Assembly (NCBI RefSeq): GCF_000702945.1
Contig: NZ_JNLE01000003.1
Coordinates: 1,473,501 to 1,537,500 of the forward strand
Direction: 5' to 3'
Origin: Clostridium sp. KNHs205
Lineage (GTDB): Bacteria > Bacillota > Clostridia > Lachnospirales > Lachnospiraceae
DNA length: 64,000 bases
Position 1 is the first letter of the stretch. Every line of letters begins with the position of its first letter. Both the position numbers and the translations under genes were made by a program. Shown piece after piece: positions 56,912 through 64,000 of the stretch. Under the pieces are notes generated by a model. The model saw only the letters and a program-made list of their open reading frames with translations, had not been told where the DNA came from and searched no databases.

Positions 56912-58093
56912 ATGAAATATGAAATTATCCATTTAGCAAAAGAGCAATGGAAAGGAACAATCCTTCCCATCAAGTACACAACAGATAAGTATTATGATGT
57001 TTCCGTGAATAAGACAGGCAGTGGCTACACCATAGAGATTGAGAAGAAAAGCTTTCCTGAACCTGTTACTCATACACCGGAGGAATACGATTTTCCGGAT
57101 AGATTATATGAAGAACACTGGGAACATGCCTATGCCTGGGGTGTTTTGGTTGATAATGAATTGATTGCTGCAATTGAAACGGAACAGGAATTATGGTCTA
57201 ACCGACTGAGGATTACTGAACTGTGGGTTGCAGACGAATATCACAAACAGGGCATTGGCCACGCCTTAATAGATATGGCAAAGGAACAGGCAAGACGAGA
57301 ACGCAGGCGGGCTATTATACTTGAAACTCAATCCTGTAATGTAAATGCTATTGATTTCTATCAACACGAAGGCTTTGGGCTGATTGGAATGGATACCTGC
57401 TGTTACAAAAACAATGATTTGCAAAGAAAAGAAGTAAGACTGGAGTTTGGCTGGTTTCCAGAAGTGAAGAAAAGATTAAACAGAGAAGAAGTAGAGATCA
57501 GAAGGGAAACAGAGGAGGACTGGCACGGGGTTGAATTAATGACACAGCATGCCTTCTGGAATAAACACCATCTTGGATGCGATGAGCATTACCTTGTACA
57601 TAAATTACGTCAGGATAAGGACTATTTGCCGGAGATAAGCAGAATTGCAGTTAAGGACGGTGAGATTATAGGTTGTATCATGTATTCAAAGGCTCGGGTA
57701 GTAGACGGTGTTAAAATTCATGATATAGTTACCTTTGGACCTCTTTGCGTGGCACCTGAATGGCAGGGCTGCGGAGTAGGTGAGCTCTTATTAAAGGAGA
57801 CCATGGCATTGGCAGCTGGTAAAGGATATAAAGGTATTGTAATCTTTGGTGAACCGGATTATTATCCTCGAGTTGGGTTTAAAACCTGCGATAATTTTAA
57901 TATTACAACTGCTGAAGGGAAGAATTTCAATGCATTTATGGGTATTGAATTAGCAGAAGGCAGTATGACGGATATAAGAGGAAAATTCTATGAATCAGAG
58001 GTCTTTGTCGATTTGCCGAAGGAGGAAGTAGATGAATACAATAAAAAGTTTCCTCTACTGCAAAAACTAAGATTCCCGGGACAATGGGACTAA
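56912..58093 (+). CDS. Tandem-GNAT N-acetyltransferase
   Basis: A 393-residue protein with two GNAT domains. The first (about 35-165) has LWVADEYHKQGIGHALIDMA and NVNAIDFYQHEGF. The second (about 193-393) starts VEIRRETEEDWHGVELMTQH and has GPLCVAPEWQGCGVGELLLK and YYPRVGFK. Each carries the acetyl-CoA (Q/R)xxGxG/A motif (KQGIGHA; QGCGVGE). The second half resembles stand-alone YhbS-type acetyltransferases. AGAGGAGTAAG precedes the ATG. Substrates are unknown, with antibiotic or protein acetylation both possible. Confidence 0.92.
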   Translation: MKYEIIHLAKEQWKGTILPIKYTTDKYYDVSVNKTGSGYTIEIEKKSFPEPVTHTPEEYDFPDRLYEEHWEHAYAWGVLVDNELIAAIETEQELWSNRLRITELWVADEYHKQGIGHALIDMAKEQARRERRRAIILETQSCNVNAIDFYQHEGFGLIGMDTCCYKNNDLQRKEVRLEFGWFPEVKKRLNREEVEIRRETEEDWHGVELMTQHAFWNKHHLGCDEHYLVHKLRQDKDYLPEISRIAVKDGEIIGCIMYSKARVVDGVKIHDIVTFGPLCVAPEWQGCGVGELLLKETMALAAGKGYKGIVIFGEPDYYPRVGFKTCDNFNITTAEGKNFNAFMGIELAEGSMTDIRGKFYESEVFVDLPKEEVDEYNKKFPLLQKLRFPGQWD

Positions 58094-58121
58094 ACGCAAG
58101 GTCTCAAGAAAGTGTGGCATA

Positions 58122-58640
58122 ATGAACGGATTTTTAGCAATTATACCTCTTTGGGTTATAAGGTTTGGCGTATTAAGCATATTAGATAGGGATTCATTAA
58201 AACGTGCGGCTCATTTCCCGCCTCTCATTGGTAAGGAAAGGTCTGCATACTGGGTTTATCAGATATCAAACCTGTTGATTTTTGTATCTCTTTGTTTCTT
58301 AAAGATTAGAACAGATTCCTACCTGCTATATCCGGGACTCGTAATATATGGATTAGGGGTTCTATTGTGTTTAGTTTCTGTGATAAATTTTGCAAAACCG
58401 GCAAAGAATGGCATCAACTTAAGGGGGATCTACGGGATTTCAAGAAATCCCATGTATGTAGCCTATTTCATATATTTTATAGGCTGTACGATACTTACGC
58501 AGTCTTTGTACTTATTGGGCATAGTGGTAATTTTTCAAATATCTGCTCATTGGATAATACTGTCGGAAGAAAGATGGTGTATACAGAAATTTGGTGAGGA
58601 GTACATAAATTATATGAATAAAGTAAGGCGATATCTATAA
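58122..58640 (+). CDS. Isoprenylcysteine carboxyl methyltransferase-like membrane protein
   Basis: A 172-residue integral membrane methyltransferase of the ICMT/PEMT family. About four to five helices end in the SAM-binding signature: YGISRNPMYVAYFIYFIG, then EERWCIQKFGEEYINYMNKV. In bacteria such proteins methylate lipids or unknown substrates. It follows the GNAT gene by 28 bp. Confidence 0.88.
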   Translation: MNGFLAIIPLWVIRFGVLSILDRDSLKRAAHFPPLIGKERSAYWVYQISNLLIFVSLCFLKIRTDSYLLYPGLVIYGLGVLLCLVSVINFAKPAKNGINLRGIYGISRNPMYVAYFIYFIGCTILTQSLYLLGIVVIFQISAHWIILSEERWCIQKFGEEYINYMNKVRRYL

Positions 58641-58660
58641 ATATTTCATAAAGTAAATAA

Positions 58661-58954
58661 AAGACAGATTACCCTCAGGAAATGGTGAATGCTATATCAG
58701 AATACCTTAAAACCTGTAAAAATGTAAAGGCTGCCTATCTTAAGCTTATGATCAAGGAAGCAGATAAAAGCTACCTTCTGGTTCTGGATTTTACGGGAGA
58801 TAAAGAGCAGCTATTTTCCAATATTGCTAAGATTGCTGTGCCATATGCCGGCGGTATGTATATTGATTTTGTTCCATATGCGGACTCCTTTGGAAAAAGT
58901 GCAGTGAAAGCTTCCTCACCCTTTTATAAGAAAAGACCATGGCCTTTTAAATAA
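58661..58954 (+). pseudogene. SseB C-terminal domain, 5'-truncated
   Basis: The frame from just after a stop at 58658-58660 reads YPQEMVNAISEYLKTCKNVK, then AAYLKLM, LLVLDFTGDK and YIDFVPYADSFGKSAV. This is the pattern of the SseB C-terminal domain. Similarity begins before the first ATG (58682), which has only a weak ribosome site, and the N-terminal SseB domain is absent. So it is probably a decayed gene, though a 90-residue stand-alone protein from 58682 is possible. Confidence 0.65.
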
Positions 58955-59324
58955 GCCTTACAGAGTTAATAGGCACCAATGCAATCATAATATTTTACAG
59001 CAGCCGTATAAGTTAAAATATTATGAAGGAATCGCGAAACCATATTAAATGCTGGTAATAAGATAATACTTAATGATACAATCGTTTATATTTGAAAAGA
59101 AAGTCCTAATTACTTTCCTTCCAGGAAAGAAAAACAGGGTAGACCATTAAATATATCAATTTAATAACATCTTCTGATATCCATATATCTGATATCAATA
59201 TAGCTTATTTCTCTTAATTTATATTATGCATAATGTGATAAATGCAGATAAATAAGATTATAAGTAGTTGGAGCTGGATCCGAATTTGTACAAATCACTT
59301 AAATCATGAAAAGGAGGATTAATA
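58955..59324. other. AT-rich intergenic region
   Basis: About 370 bp. A perfect 12-bp inverted repeat CATAATATTTTA (58986-58997) and its complement (59014-59025) may end upstream transcription. TCTGATATC occurs twice near 59175-59200. No gene or clear promoter. Confidence 0.6.
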
Positions 59325-59855
59325 ATGGCAGAAATCATAAGAGTTTATAAGGAACACCTTCCTGAATTGAGACTTATAGGAAAATGTTATACCAGTGCCG
59401 ACAGAGGCGGTGATGGTGGATATGGACATCTGTGGGGGGAATGGTTTCAAAATGGCTGGTTCGAAATTCTTGAGGGACAAGGTGAAATAAAAGAGATTGA
59501 TAACGGTTATCTTGGTTTTATGCGCTGTGACGGTAACGATGTTGAAAATAGCTTTGAGTACTGGATAGGAATGTTCTTTTCGCCCGGAACCCCTGTACCT
59601 GAGGGATTTCAATCTATTGACCTTGCTGAAAGTGATGTTGGTTTATGCTGGATTAAAGGCAGCGATAGTGATGGAAGTATCTACCGGATGAATGATGAAT
59701 GTATTGCCAAACTGGAAGAAAACGGTATGAGAGATTTCAAAAGTGATGAAAATAACCGGGAATACATTTTTGAAAGATATAATTGCCCGCGTTTTACAGA
59801 GAAAGATGAGCAGGGTAATGTGATATTAGATTACGGTATCTATTTGTCAGAATAA
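59325..59855 (+). CDS. GyrI-like small-molecule-binding protein
   Basis: A 176-residue stand-alone GyrI-like/AraC-effector-binding domain protein (RVYKEHLPELRLIGKCYTSA; YWIGMFFSPGTPVPEGFQSI; SIYRMNDECIAKLEENGM). The fold binds hydrophobic small molecules, and some members hydrolyse them or protect against toxins. No DNA-binding domain. AAGGAGG precedes the ATG. Terminator at 59927. Confidence 0.88.
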   Translation: MAEIIRVYKEHLPELRLIGKCYTSADRGGDGGYGHLWGEWFQNGWFEILEGQGEIKEIDNGYLGFMRCDGNDVENSFEYWIGMFFSPGTPVPEGFQSIDLAESDVGLCWIKGSDSDGSIYRMNDECIAKLEENGMRDFKSDENNREYIFERYNCPRFTEKDEQGNVILDYGIYLSE

Positions 59856-59926
59856 CAAATAAGAATAGTTAAGTTAAGTGAAATAATAAGTAAATGTTCT
59901 TTATTTTATCTTTGAGTATTTAAAGT

Positions 59927-59957
59927 AGGGCTGCTGGTTGTAACAGCAGCTCTTTTA
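59927..59957 (+). terminator. Terminator after GyrI-like gene
   Basis: A 10-bp stem AGGGCTGCTG (59927-59936) with CAGCAGCTCT (59944-59953), one G-U pair, a 7-nt loop and a short T run. Confidence 0.85.
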
Positions 59958-59987
59958 CTGATGTAACTTTATAATGTAGATATAACT

Positions 59988-60203
59988 TAAGTTGTAGAAT
60001 TTATGAATCTTTATGTTATAGAGAAGATGTGATTTATGTTGTAGAGTGCATATTGATTTATGTTGTAAAATGCATGGTGATTTATGTTGTAAAAAACACG
60101 TTAGTTTATTATAAGATGCATGTTGATTGTTATAAAAAGCATGTTGATTTATGTTGTAAAAAGTATGTTGTTTATATTGCAAAAAGTATGTTTTATTGTA
60201 AAG
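59988..60203. repeat. Minisatellite, ~9 copies of a 24-bp unit
   Basis: Units like TGATTTATGTTGTAAAATGC followed by ATGG. The clearest copies start at 60030, 60054, 60078 and 60145; the others are diverged and slightly shorter. No spacers. Frames on either strand here are translations of the repeat. The remaining DNA to 60369 shows nothing else. Confidence 0.9.
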
Positions 60204-60369
60204 TTTTAAAATATGGCATATAATAAGCTGGGGTCTTATACGGATTACAAGTAAATTTATGGAAATAAATTAATTTAGAATTATTATATTTAATAGGGTT
60301 TTACATTTATGCCTGTAATAAATTACATGTAGAGACTAAAAGGAAAAACATAAGATGAGGAGATTTAAT

Positions 60370-62379
60370 ATGAAAAACATTAAAAAAACTTACCGAAAAA
60401 AGTGGTGCTGTATACTGCTCGCCATTTTGATAGTAGTATCATGTGCTCAGCCCTATCAGGTATCTGCAGCGAAAAATGATTTCGTGATTCTTAACGGCGT
60501 CCTAAAACAATACCTTGGCAGCGCAAGCAAAGTTACTATACCTGCAAATGTTATTGAAATTGGGGACAGTGCCTTTGACCACTGTAACAGTCTGAAAGAA
60601 GTCGTAATCCCTTCTACAGTAAAAACGATTGGCTCCGATGCCTTTTATGCCTGTGCAAACCTCAAAAAAGTGACCATAAAAAAGGGAGTTCGAGAAATCC
60701 AATCCGGTGCCTTTATTTGGTGTTCCAGCTTAACTGAGGTTAGCATTCCATCCGGTATTAAACAGATAGGTGGTGTTGCATTTCGTGGAACTCCCTGGCA
60801 GAAAAAACATGCAAAAAACGGTTTTAGTGTTGTAAATGGGGTTTTAGAAGAATACATCGGAACCAGTAAAAATATAACCATACCATCAAACGTAACTGAG
60901 ATCAGTGATATGGCTTTTACCTATAGTGCTTCTGAAATTTCATCCTTAATAATTCCTGGAAATGTTAAGAAAATCGGTGATGGAGCCTTTGGTAATAAAG
61001 CCATAAAAAAGCTTACCCTAAAAAACGGCATAGAAGAAATTGGAGGAGGGGCATTTTCTTATGTCTCAAAACTGACAGAGGTAACGATACCCGGCTCGAT
61101 TAAAGTCATTAACAACGCTGCTTTTTCAGATAATAAGGATCTTAAAACAGTAATTATAAAAAAAGGAACAAAGGAGATTGGTGAGAGAGCCTTTTACAAC
61201 AGTAAGAAGCTGTCTTCTATTACTTTACCTGATTCTTTGACAGCGATTGGTGGTTCTGCATTTGAAGATACCAAGTGGCTTAAAAGCGTGAAAGGTGAGT
61301 TCGTAAAAGCCGGAAAGGTATTAGTTGCTTATAATGGTAAGAAGGAAAATGTAACGGTTCCCTCCGATATCAAGTATATTGCCGGAAGTGCCTTTGCAGA
61401 AAATACAAGTATAAAAACTATTAAGCTCCCAGAGTCCATCATAAAAATTGGAAGTGAAGCATTTTATAAATGCGAAAAGCTGGAAAGCATTAATATACCG
61501 AAAGGTGTAACTGAGATTCCTGACAATATGTTTACCCAATGCTCTTCTTTGAAAGAGGTTACTCTGCCAAATGGACTAAAAAGTATCGGTGAATTTGCTT
61601 TTCGGAATTGTATGTCATTGGAGGAGCTGAACCTTCCTTCACATATTGAAACTGTTGGTTTATATGCCTTTGAGAATGTACCTGCAATTTACAGAAATCC
61701 TGAGGAGCTATTGATTGTAAATGGGATATTACTTTCCTATCATGGAGAAGATAAGGAGTTAAAAATACCCGATAATGTACATACGATTGCGCCTGGAGCT
61801 TTTCGTGATGCCTATACTCTTGAGAAAGTTACCTTATCCAAGGGACTAAAGGGGGTAGATGATTATGCGTTTGCAGACTCCTCTATAAAACAGGTCGTAT
61901 TTTCTAAAACCATTACATATATTGGAGATTATGCTTTTAACAGAAGCGGTCTAACCAGTATAAAAATACCGAATACAGTCAAAGAAATTGGACATATGGC
62001 CTTTGGATACTGTGAGAATTTAAAGGAGGCAGTGGTGGCTGGATCTGTGAAATCTATGGATTCTTATATATTTACGGATTGCCCTAAGCTTGAAAAGGTA
62101 ACTCTGCAAAAGGGAATTCCTTTAGTTCCGGCCAGAATGTTTGTAAACTGTAAAAGTCTGAAATCTCTTGAGATTCCAAACAGTGTCTGGTTAATTGAAT
62201 TTCAGGTGTTTATGGGATGTGAAGCATTAAAAAAAGTAACAATCCCCTCCAGTGTGACGTTTATCTACAACTACACCTTTAGTGGAAGTAATGACAAGCT
62301 GGTTATCTACTGCACACCTGGTTCGACAATTGATAAATATGCGAAGGAAAATAAGATAAAGACTAAAAAGATTTCTTAG
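60370..62379 (+). CDS. Exported BspA-type leucine-rich-repeat protein
   Basis: A 669-residue secreted protein. A signal peptide (about 1-35; WCCILLAILIVVSCAQPYQV then SAA) precedes about twenty LRR_5/BspA repeats of the form IPSTVKTIGSDAFYACANLK. No membrane anchor, LPXTG or S-layer domain is present, so it is free or held by other means. It ends with a short basic tail. ATG 60370 is preferred because GAGGAG precedes it; ATG 60355 would add five residues. BspA-like proteins mediate adhesion and protein contacts. Confidence 0.93.
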   Translation: MKNIKKTYRKKWCCILLAILIVVSCAQPYQVSAAKNDFVILNGVLKQYLGSASKVTIPANVIEIGDSAFDHCNSLKEVVIPSTVKTIGSDAFYACANLKKVTIKKGVREIQSGAFIWCSSLTEVSIPSGIKQIGGVAFRGTPWQKKHAKNGFSVVNGVLEEYIGTSKNITIPSNVTEISDMAFTYSASEISSLIIPGNVKKIGDGAFGNKAIKKLTLKNGIEEIGGGAFSYVSKLTEVTIPGSIKVINNAAFSDNKDLKTVIIKKGTKEIGERAFYNSKKLSSITLPDSLTAIGGSAFEDTKWLKSVKGEFVKAGKVLVAYNGKKENVTVPSDIKYIAGSAFAENTSIKTIKLPESIIKIGSEAFYKCEKLESINIPKGVTEIPDNMFTQCSSLKEVTLPNGLKSIGEFAFRNCMSLEELNLPSHIETVGLYAFENVPAIYRNPEELLIVNGILLSYHGEDKELKIPDNVHTIAPGAFRDAYTLEKVTLSKGLKGVDDYAFADSSIKQVVFSKTITYIGDYAFNRSGLTSIKIPNTVKEIGHMAFGYCENLKEAVVAGSVKSMDSYIFTDCPKLEKVTLQKGIPLVPARMFVNCKSLKSLEIPNSVWLIEFQVFMGCEALKKVTIPSSVTFIYNYTFSGSNDKLVIYCTPGSTIDKYAKENKIKTKKIS

Positions 62380-62611
62380 GATATAATAGATTTTACGATT
62401 AAAACAGATTTGATTATCATCTGATAAAGGATGCAACTAATTAGTATATTTTCTGTTTCATTGCAGGACTATGTGTAGTAAATCAGGAACGATATTATTT
62501 GACTTTTAAATGCCATCAAGGATAGTTATTATACTATTTTTAAATTACAATTTGATGCAAATGAACTATCTAATAGCACTGTAATTTATAAAGTAATAGT
62601 AAAAAATTTAT
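62380..62611. other. AT-rich spacer, start of accessory region
   Basis: No gene or structure recognised. Composition is markedly AT-rich from here to the window end. Confidence 0.5.
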
Positions 62612-62895
62612 ACTTGCATATAAGTTGCGTATATACAAAATATATGTTAAAATATCATTTGTGCCATAAATCGTGTAAATCCTGAAACCCTTGAAAATAT
62701 TAGGTTTTCAGAAAAACACAACCCCCATGACGCCTTTGCCACGGGGGTTGCATTAAAAAGGGGAGGCTATGCATTTAAGATTTCATAGTGTTCCATCATG
62801 TAATATATGGTGCCCCAAGAGGGGATAAACAGGGATTTGAAATTCATCCGGTTTCGTCTTGTGATATCTAACTTGCGTATAAAGTTGCGTATATA
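62612..62895. repeat. Paired direct repeats with TTGCGTATA iterons
   Basis: ACTTGCATATAAGTTGCGTA (from 62612, about 24 bp) recurs as ACTTGCGTATAAAGTTGCGT (from 62871, about 25 bp) with one substitution and one insertion. Each copy holds two TTGCGTATA-like cores. A possible promoter (TTGCGT 62625, TAAAAT 62648, 17-bp spacer) and a strong hairpin lie between. A 32-codon frame at 62921-63019 is not supported enough to call. Confidence 0.65.
62719..62750. terminator. GC-rich hairpin in accessory region
   Basis: CAACCCCCATG (62719-62729) pairs with CACGGGGGTTG (62740-62750) with one G-T position and a 10-nt loop. The T-rich run lies on the minus strand side (GTTTTTC in the complement), so it would terminate leftward transcription best. 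No minus-strand gene is visible to use it. Confidence 0.55.
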
Positions 62896-63027
62896 TTGTT
62901 TTTGGTTAATGTAAATAATAATGATATTTCTATGGATAGTAAAAGATATACTTTATAATGTACATACGGAGGATGATTTTAAGGTTGAGGAAATGAAAAA
63001 GATTGCAAACTTATTTTAGCAAAGGAG

Positions 63028-63060
63028 AGCAGTTACTCTGGTTGGGGTAGCTGCTTTTTA
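63028..63060 (+). terminator. Terminator before the structured element
   Basis: AGCAGTTAC (63028-63036) pairs with GTAGCTGCT (63047-63055), one mismatch, 10-nt loop, then a T run. Confidence 0.75.
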
Positions 63061-63080
63061 TTGTATAGCAGTCTTTTAAT

Positions 63081-63386
63081 AAACCACCTGCTATGCAGGT
63101 GTGTCCACAGTCGCTTTAGCTTCAAGTAAAAGCCCCACAGTTATGATAATGTTGTTTATTAACCATGTACTGAATAAAAGAGTTTTACTGATGCGAGCTG
63201 AGAGATTATAGTATTTCAACATCTCAAATAAAAGCTAAAGTGTTAGAACTGCAAAATACTAGAAATAGCTCGTAGAACAGCGAAGCAGGTTTGGCAAAAG
63301 TAGAATCTTTAGACAAGCCTTTAGGCTTTGCAGGTAATAGCCCCTTATAGGGGCAGAGCAAACCACCCGTTCAATGGGTGGTTATG
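63081..63386 (+). ncRNA. Structured RNA-like element, HEARO/IS605 OMEGA RNA candidate
   Basis: A ~300-bp element with no protein gene but dense pairing. The left-end hairpin is CACCTGC/GCAGGTG (63085-63101), and the right-end hairpin is AACCACCC/GGGTGGTT (63361-63382), directly before ATGA. A long-range stem pairs CTTTAGCTT (63114-63122) with AAGCTAAAG (63232-63240), and CGAGCT (63194) pairs with AGCTCG (63267). Local hairpins are AAGCCT/AGGCTT (63315-63328) and GCCCCT/AGGGGC (63340-63354). Terminal hairpins plus the ATGA junction fit a non-autonomous IS200/IS605-type element or a HEARO (IsrB-associated) RNA. The family name is from memory. Confidence 0.6.
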
Positions 63387-63526
63387 ATTATGTATAGCAT
63401 GAATAGTAAATCTTGAATATATGTAGAAATATGTATACATATGGAGTATAATTAATAACATAATTATCTTATCTTTGTGAGGTGTGTTGAAAAAATAAAA
63501 TTCATATTAATAAAAGGATGTGGCAA

Positions 63527-64000
63527 ATGGAACTAATATTTCTTTATATAAATAAATCTATAACAACATTTATAGAAAAGCAGGGATTTAACTTTTCTTC
63601 AAATTATTATTTCTATGTAGAAATTAATGATGGAATATATAGATTAAAACAGAAACTATGTGAAAAAAAAATACCTGATACTTTTTTTGATAAAACGTAT
63701 TGTATAACTAATATAACTGCTATTGTGGGAGAAAATGGTGCAGGAAAAAGTACTTTGTTAAATAATATAGCAAGTTTTCAAGGTAGCGTAAAGGATGGAA
63801 CACATGAGACAGAATATAAAGAACATTTTGCCGAGGAATATGAAAAAGATAAACAGATTGCAATATATAAGGAAGATGGTAGATTAATATGCTATCATAA
63901 TATAGATACCTTTGAAAATACGACAGGTATAGACTGTAGATATTTGTTTCAAGGATCACCAGAATTAATGTATTTAGTACAAAACAATATGGGGTTTGAA
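63527..64000 (+). CDS. AAA/ABC-type ATPase, 5' part (cut by window edge)
   Basis: An open frame of 158 codons from ATG 63527 (AAGGATGTGGCAA upstream) to the end of the window without a stop. It starts MELIFLYINKSITTFIEKQG and has a Walker A, AIVGENGAGKSTLLNNI, near residue 70. It has no membrane segment so far. The layout (short beta N-terminus, then an SMC/ABC-like P-loop) is that of the diverse AAA ATPases found in defence and mobile loci. Codon use is far more AT-rich than in neighbouring genes, suggesting recent transfer. The rest is needed to name it. Confidence 0.85.
   Translation, partial: MELIFLYINKSITTFIEKQGFNFSSNYYFYVEINDGIYRLKQKLCEKKIPDTFFDKTYCITNITAIVGENGAGKSTLLNNIASFQGSVKDGTHETEYKEHFAEEYEKDKQIAIYKEDGRLICYHNIDTFENTTGIDCRYLFQGSPELMYLVQNNMGFE

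Noticed and set aside
60029..60223. 64-residue frame and an opposing 75-residue frame
   Set aside because: Both are translations of the 24-bp minisatellite.
62808..62843. tRNA 3'-end-like string on the minus strand (ends GGGGCACCA)
   Set aside because: The T-arm does not align with the acceptor stem at the required distance, and no other tRNA arms are found; probably chance.
63081..63386. Group I intron/IStron remnant
   Set aside because: I could not find the conserved group I core elements; terminal hairpins fit an IS200/IS605-type or HEARO element better.

Overview
The window looks like chromosomal DNA of a low-GC, spore-forming anaerobic Firmicute, most likely a Lachnospiraceae member related to Lachnoclostridium or Anaerocolumna. 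The grounds are a complete forespore block (spoIIAA-spoIIAB-sigF followed by spoVAA-VAB-VAC-VAD-VAE), a Gram-positive T-box in front of valS, strong AGGAGG ribosome sites, and small families I associate with Lachnospiraceae (DUF6514, DUF4250, and large proteins resembling DUF5717/DUF5716). No rRNA, tRNA or CRISPR array was found.

Layout. 0.2-10.9 kb: a co-directional glycan-use operon with a PfkB kinase, a GH4 phospho-glycosidase, a GH38 alpha-mannosidase, a GH125 exo-alpha-1,6-mannosidase, a 522-residue protein I cannot assign, an MFS carrier and NagB. Together these suggest dismantling of mannose- and GlcNAc-containing glycans such as N-glycan fragments. 11.0-12.1 kb: a divergent PLP aminotransferase. 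12.2-19.5 kb: a three-gene module of unknown function (a 1208-residue protein, an Hsp70/actin-fold-like ATPase with a helical tail, and a membrane coiled-coil protein). 19.5-24.8 kb: a 212-bp foldback element, T-box, valS, a 47-residue protein and a zinc-ribbon/TPR membrane protein. 25.2-30.7 kb: the sporulation block. 30.7-38.8 kb: PBP1A, DUF6514, YigZ with DUF4250, RarA, and a TlpA-like/CcdA redox pair. 38.9-40.9 kb: amtB-glnB with an early leader terminator. 41.4-43.2 kb: LytTR-DUF3021 and a DUF975 protein. 43.4-47.6 kb: an NAD(P)H:rubredoxin-type flavoprotein, a subtilase remnant, an alpha/beta hydrolase and a subtilase whose catalytic His and Ser are replaced. 48-59.9 kb: an AraC regulator, a Cys-rich protein, a MacB/FtsX-type ABC exporter, TraX, a two-component system, a double GNAT, an ICMT-like methyltransferase, an SseB relic and a GyrI-like protein. 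60.4-62.4 kb: an exported BspA-type leucine-rich-repeat protein.

The last 1.6 kb is AT-rich and looks mobile or accessory. It holds paired TTGCGTATA repeats, a compact highly structured element (63081-63386) resembling a stand-alone IS200/IS605-type (HEARO/OMEGA-like) RNA, and the 5' part of an AAA/ABC-type ATPase cut off by the window edge. Intergenic DNA is unusually rich in repeats: four larger minisatellites with unrelated units (26, 19, 36 and 24 bp), a smaller 21-bp one, and several foldback or degenerate inverted-repeat elements. Product names rest on motif recognition from the translated sequences; no database search was possible.
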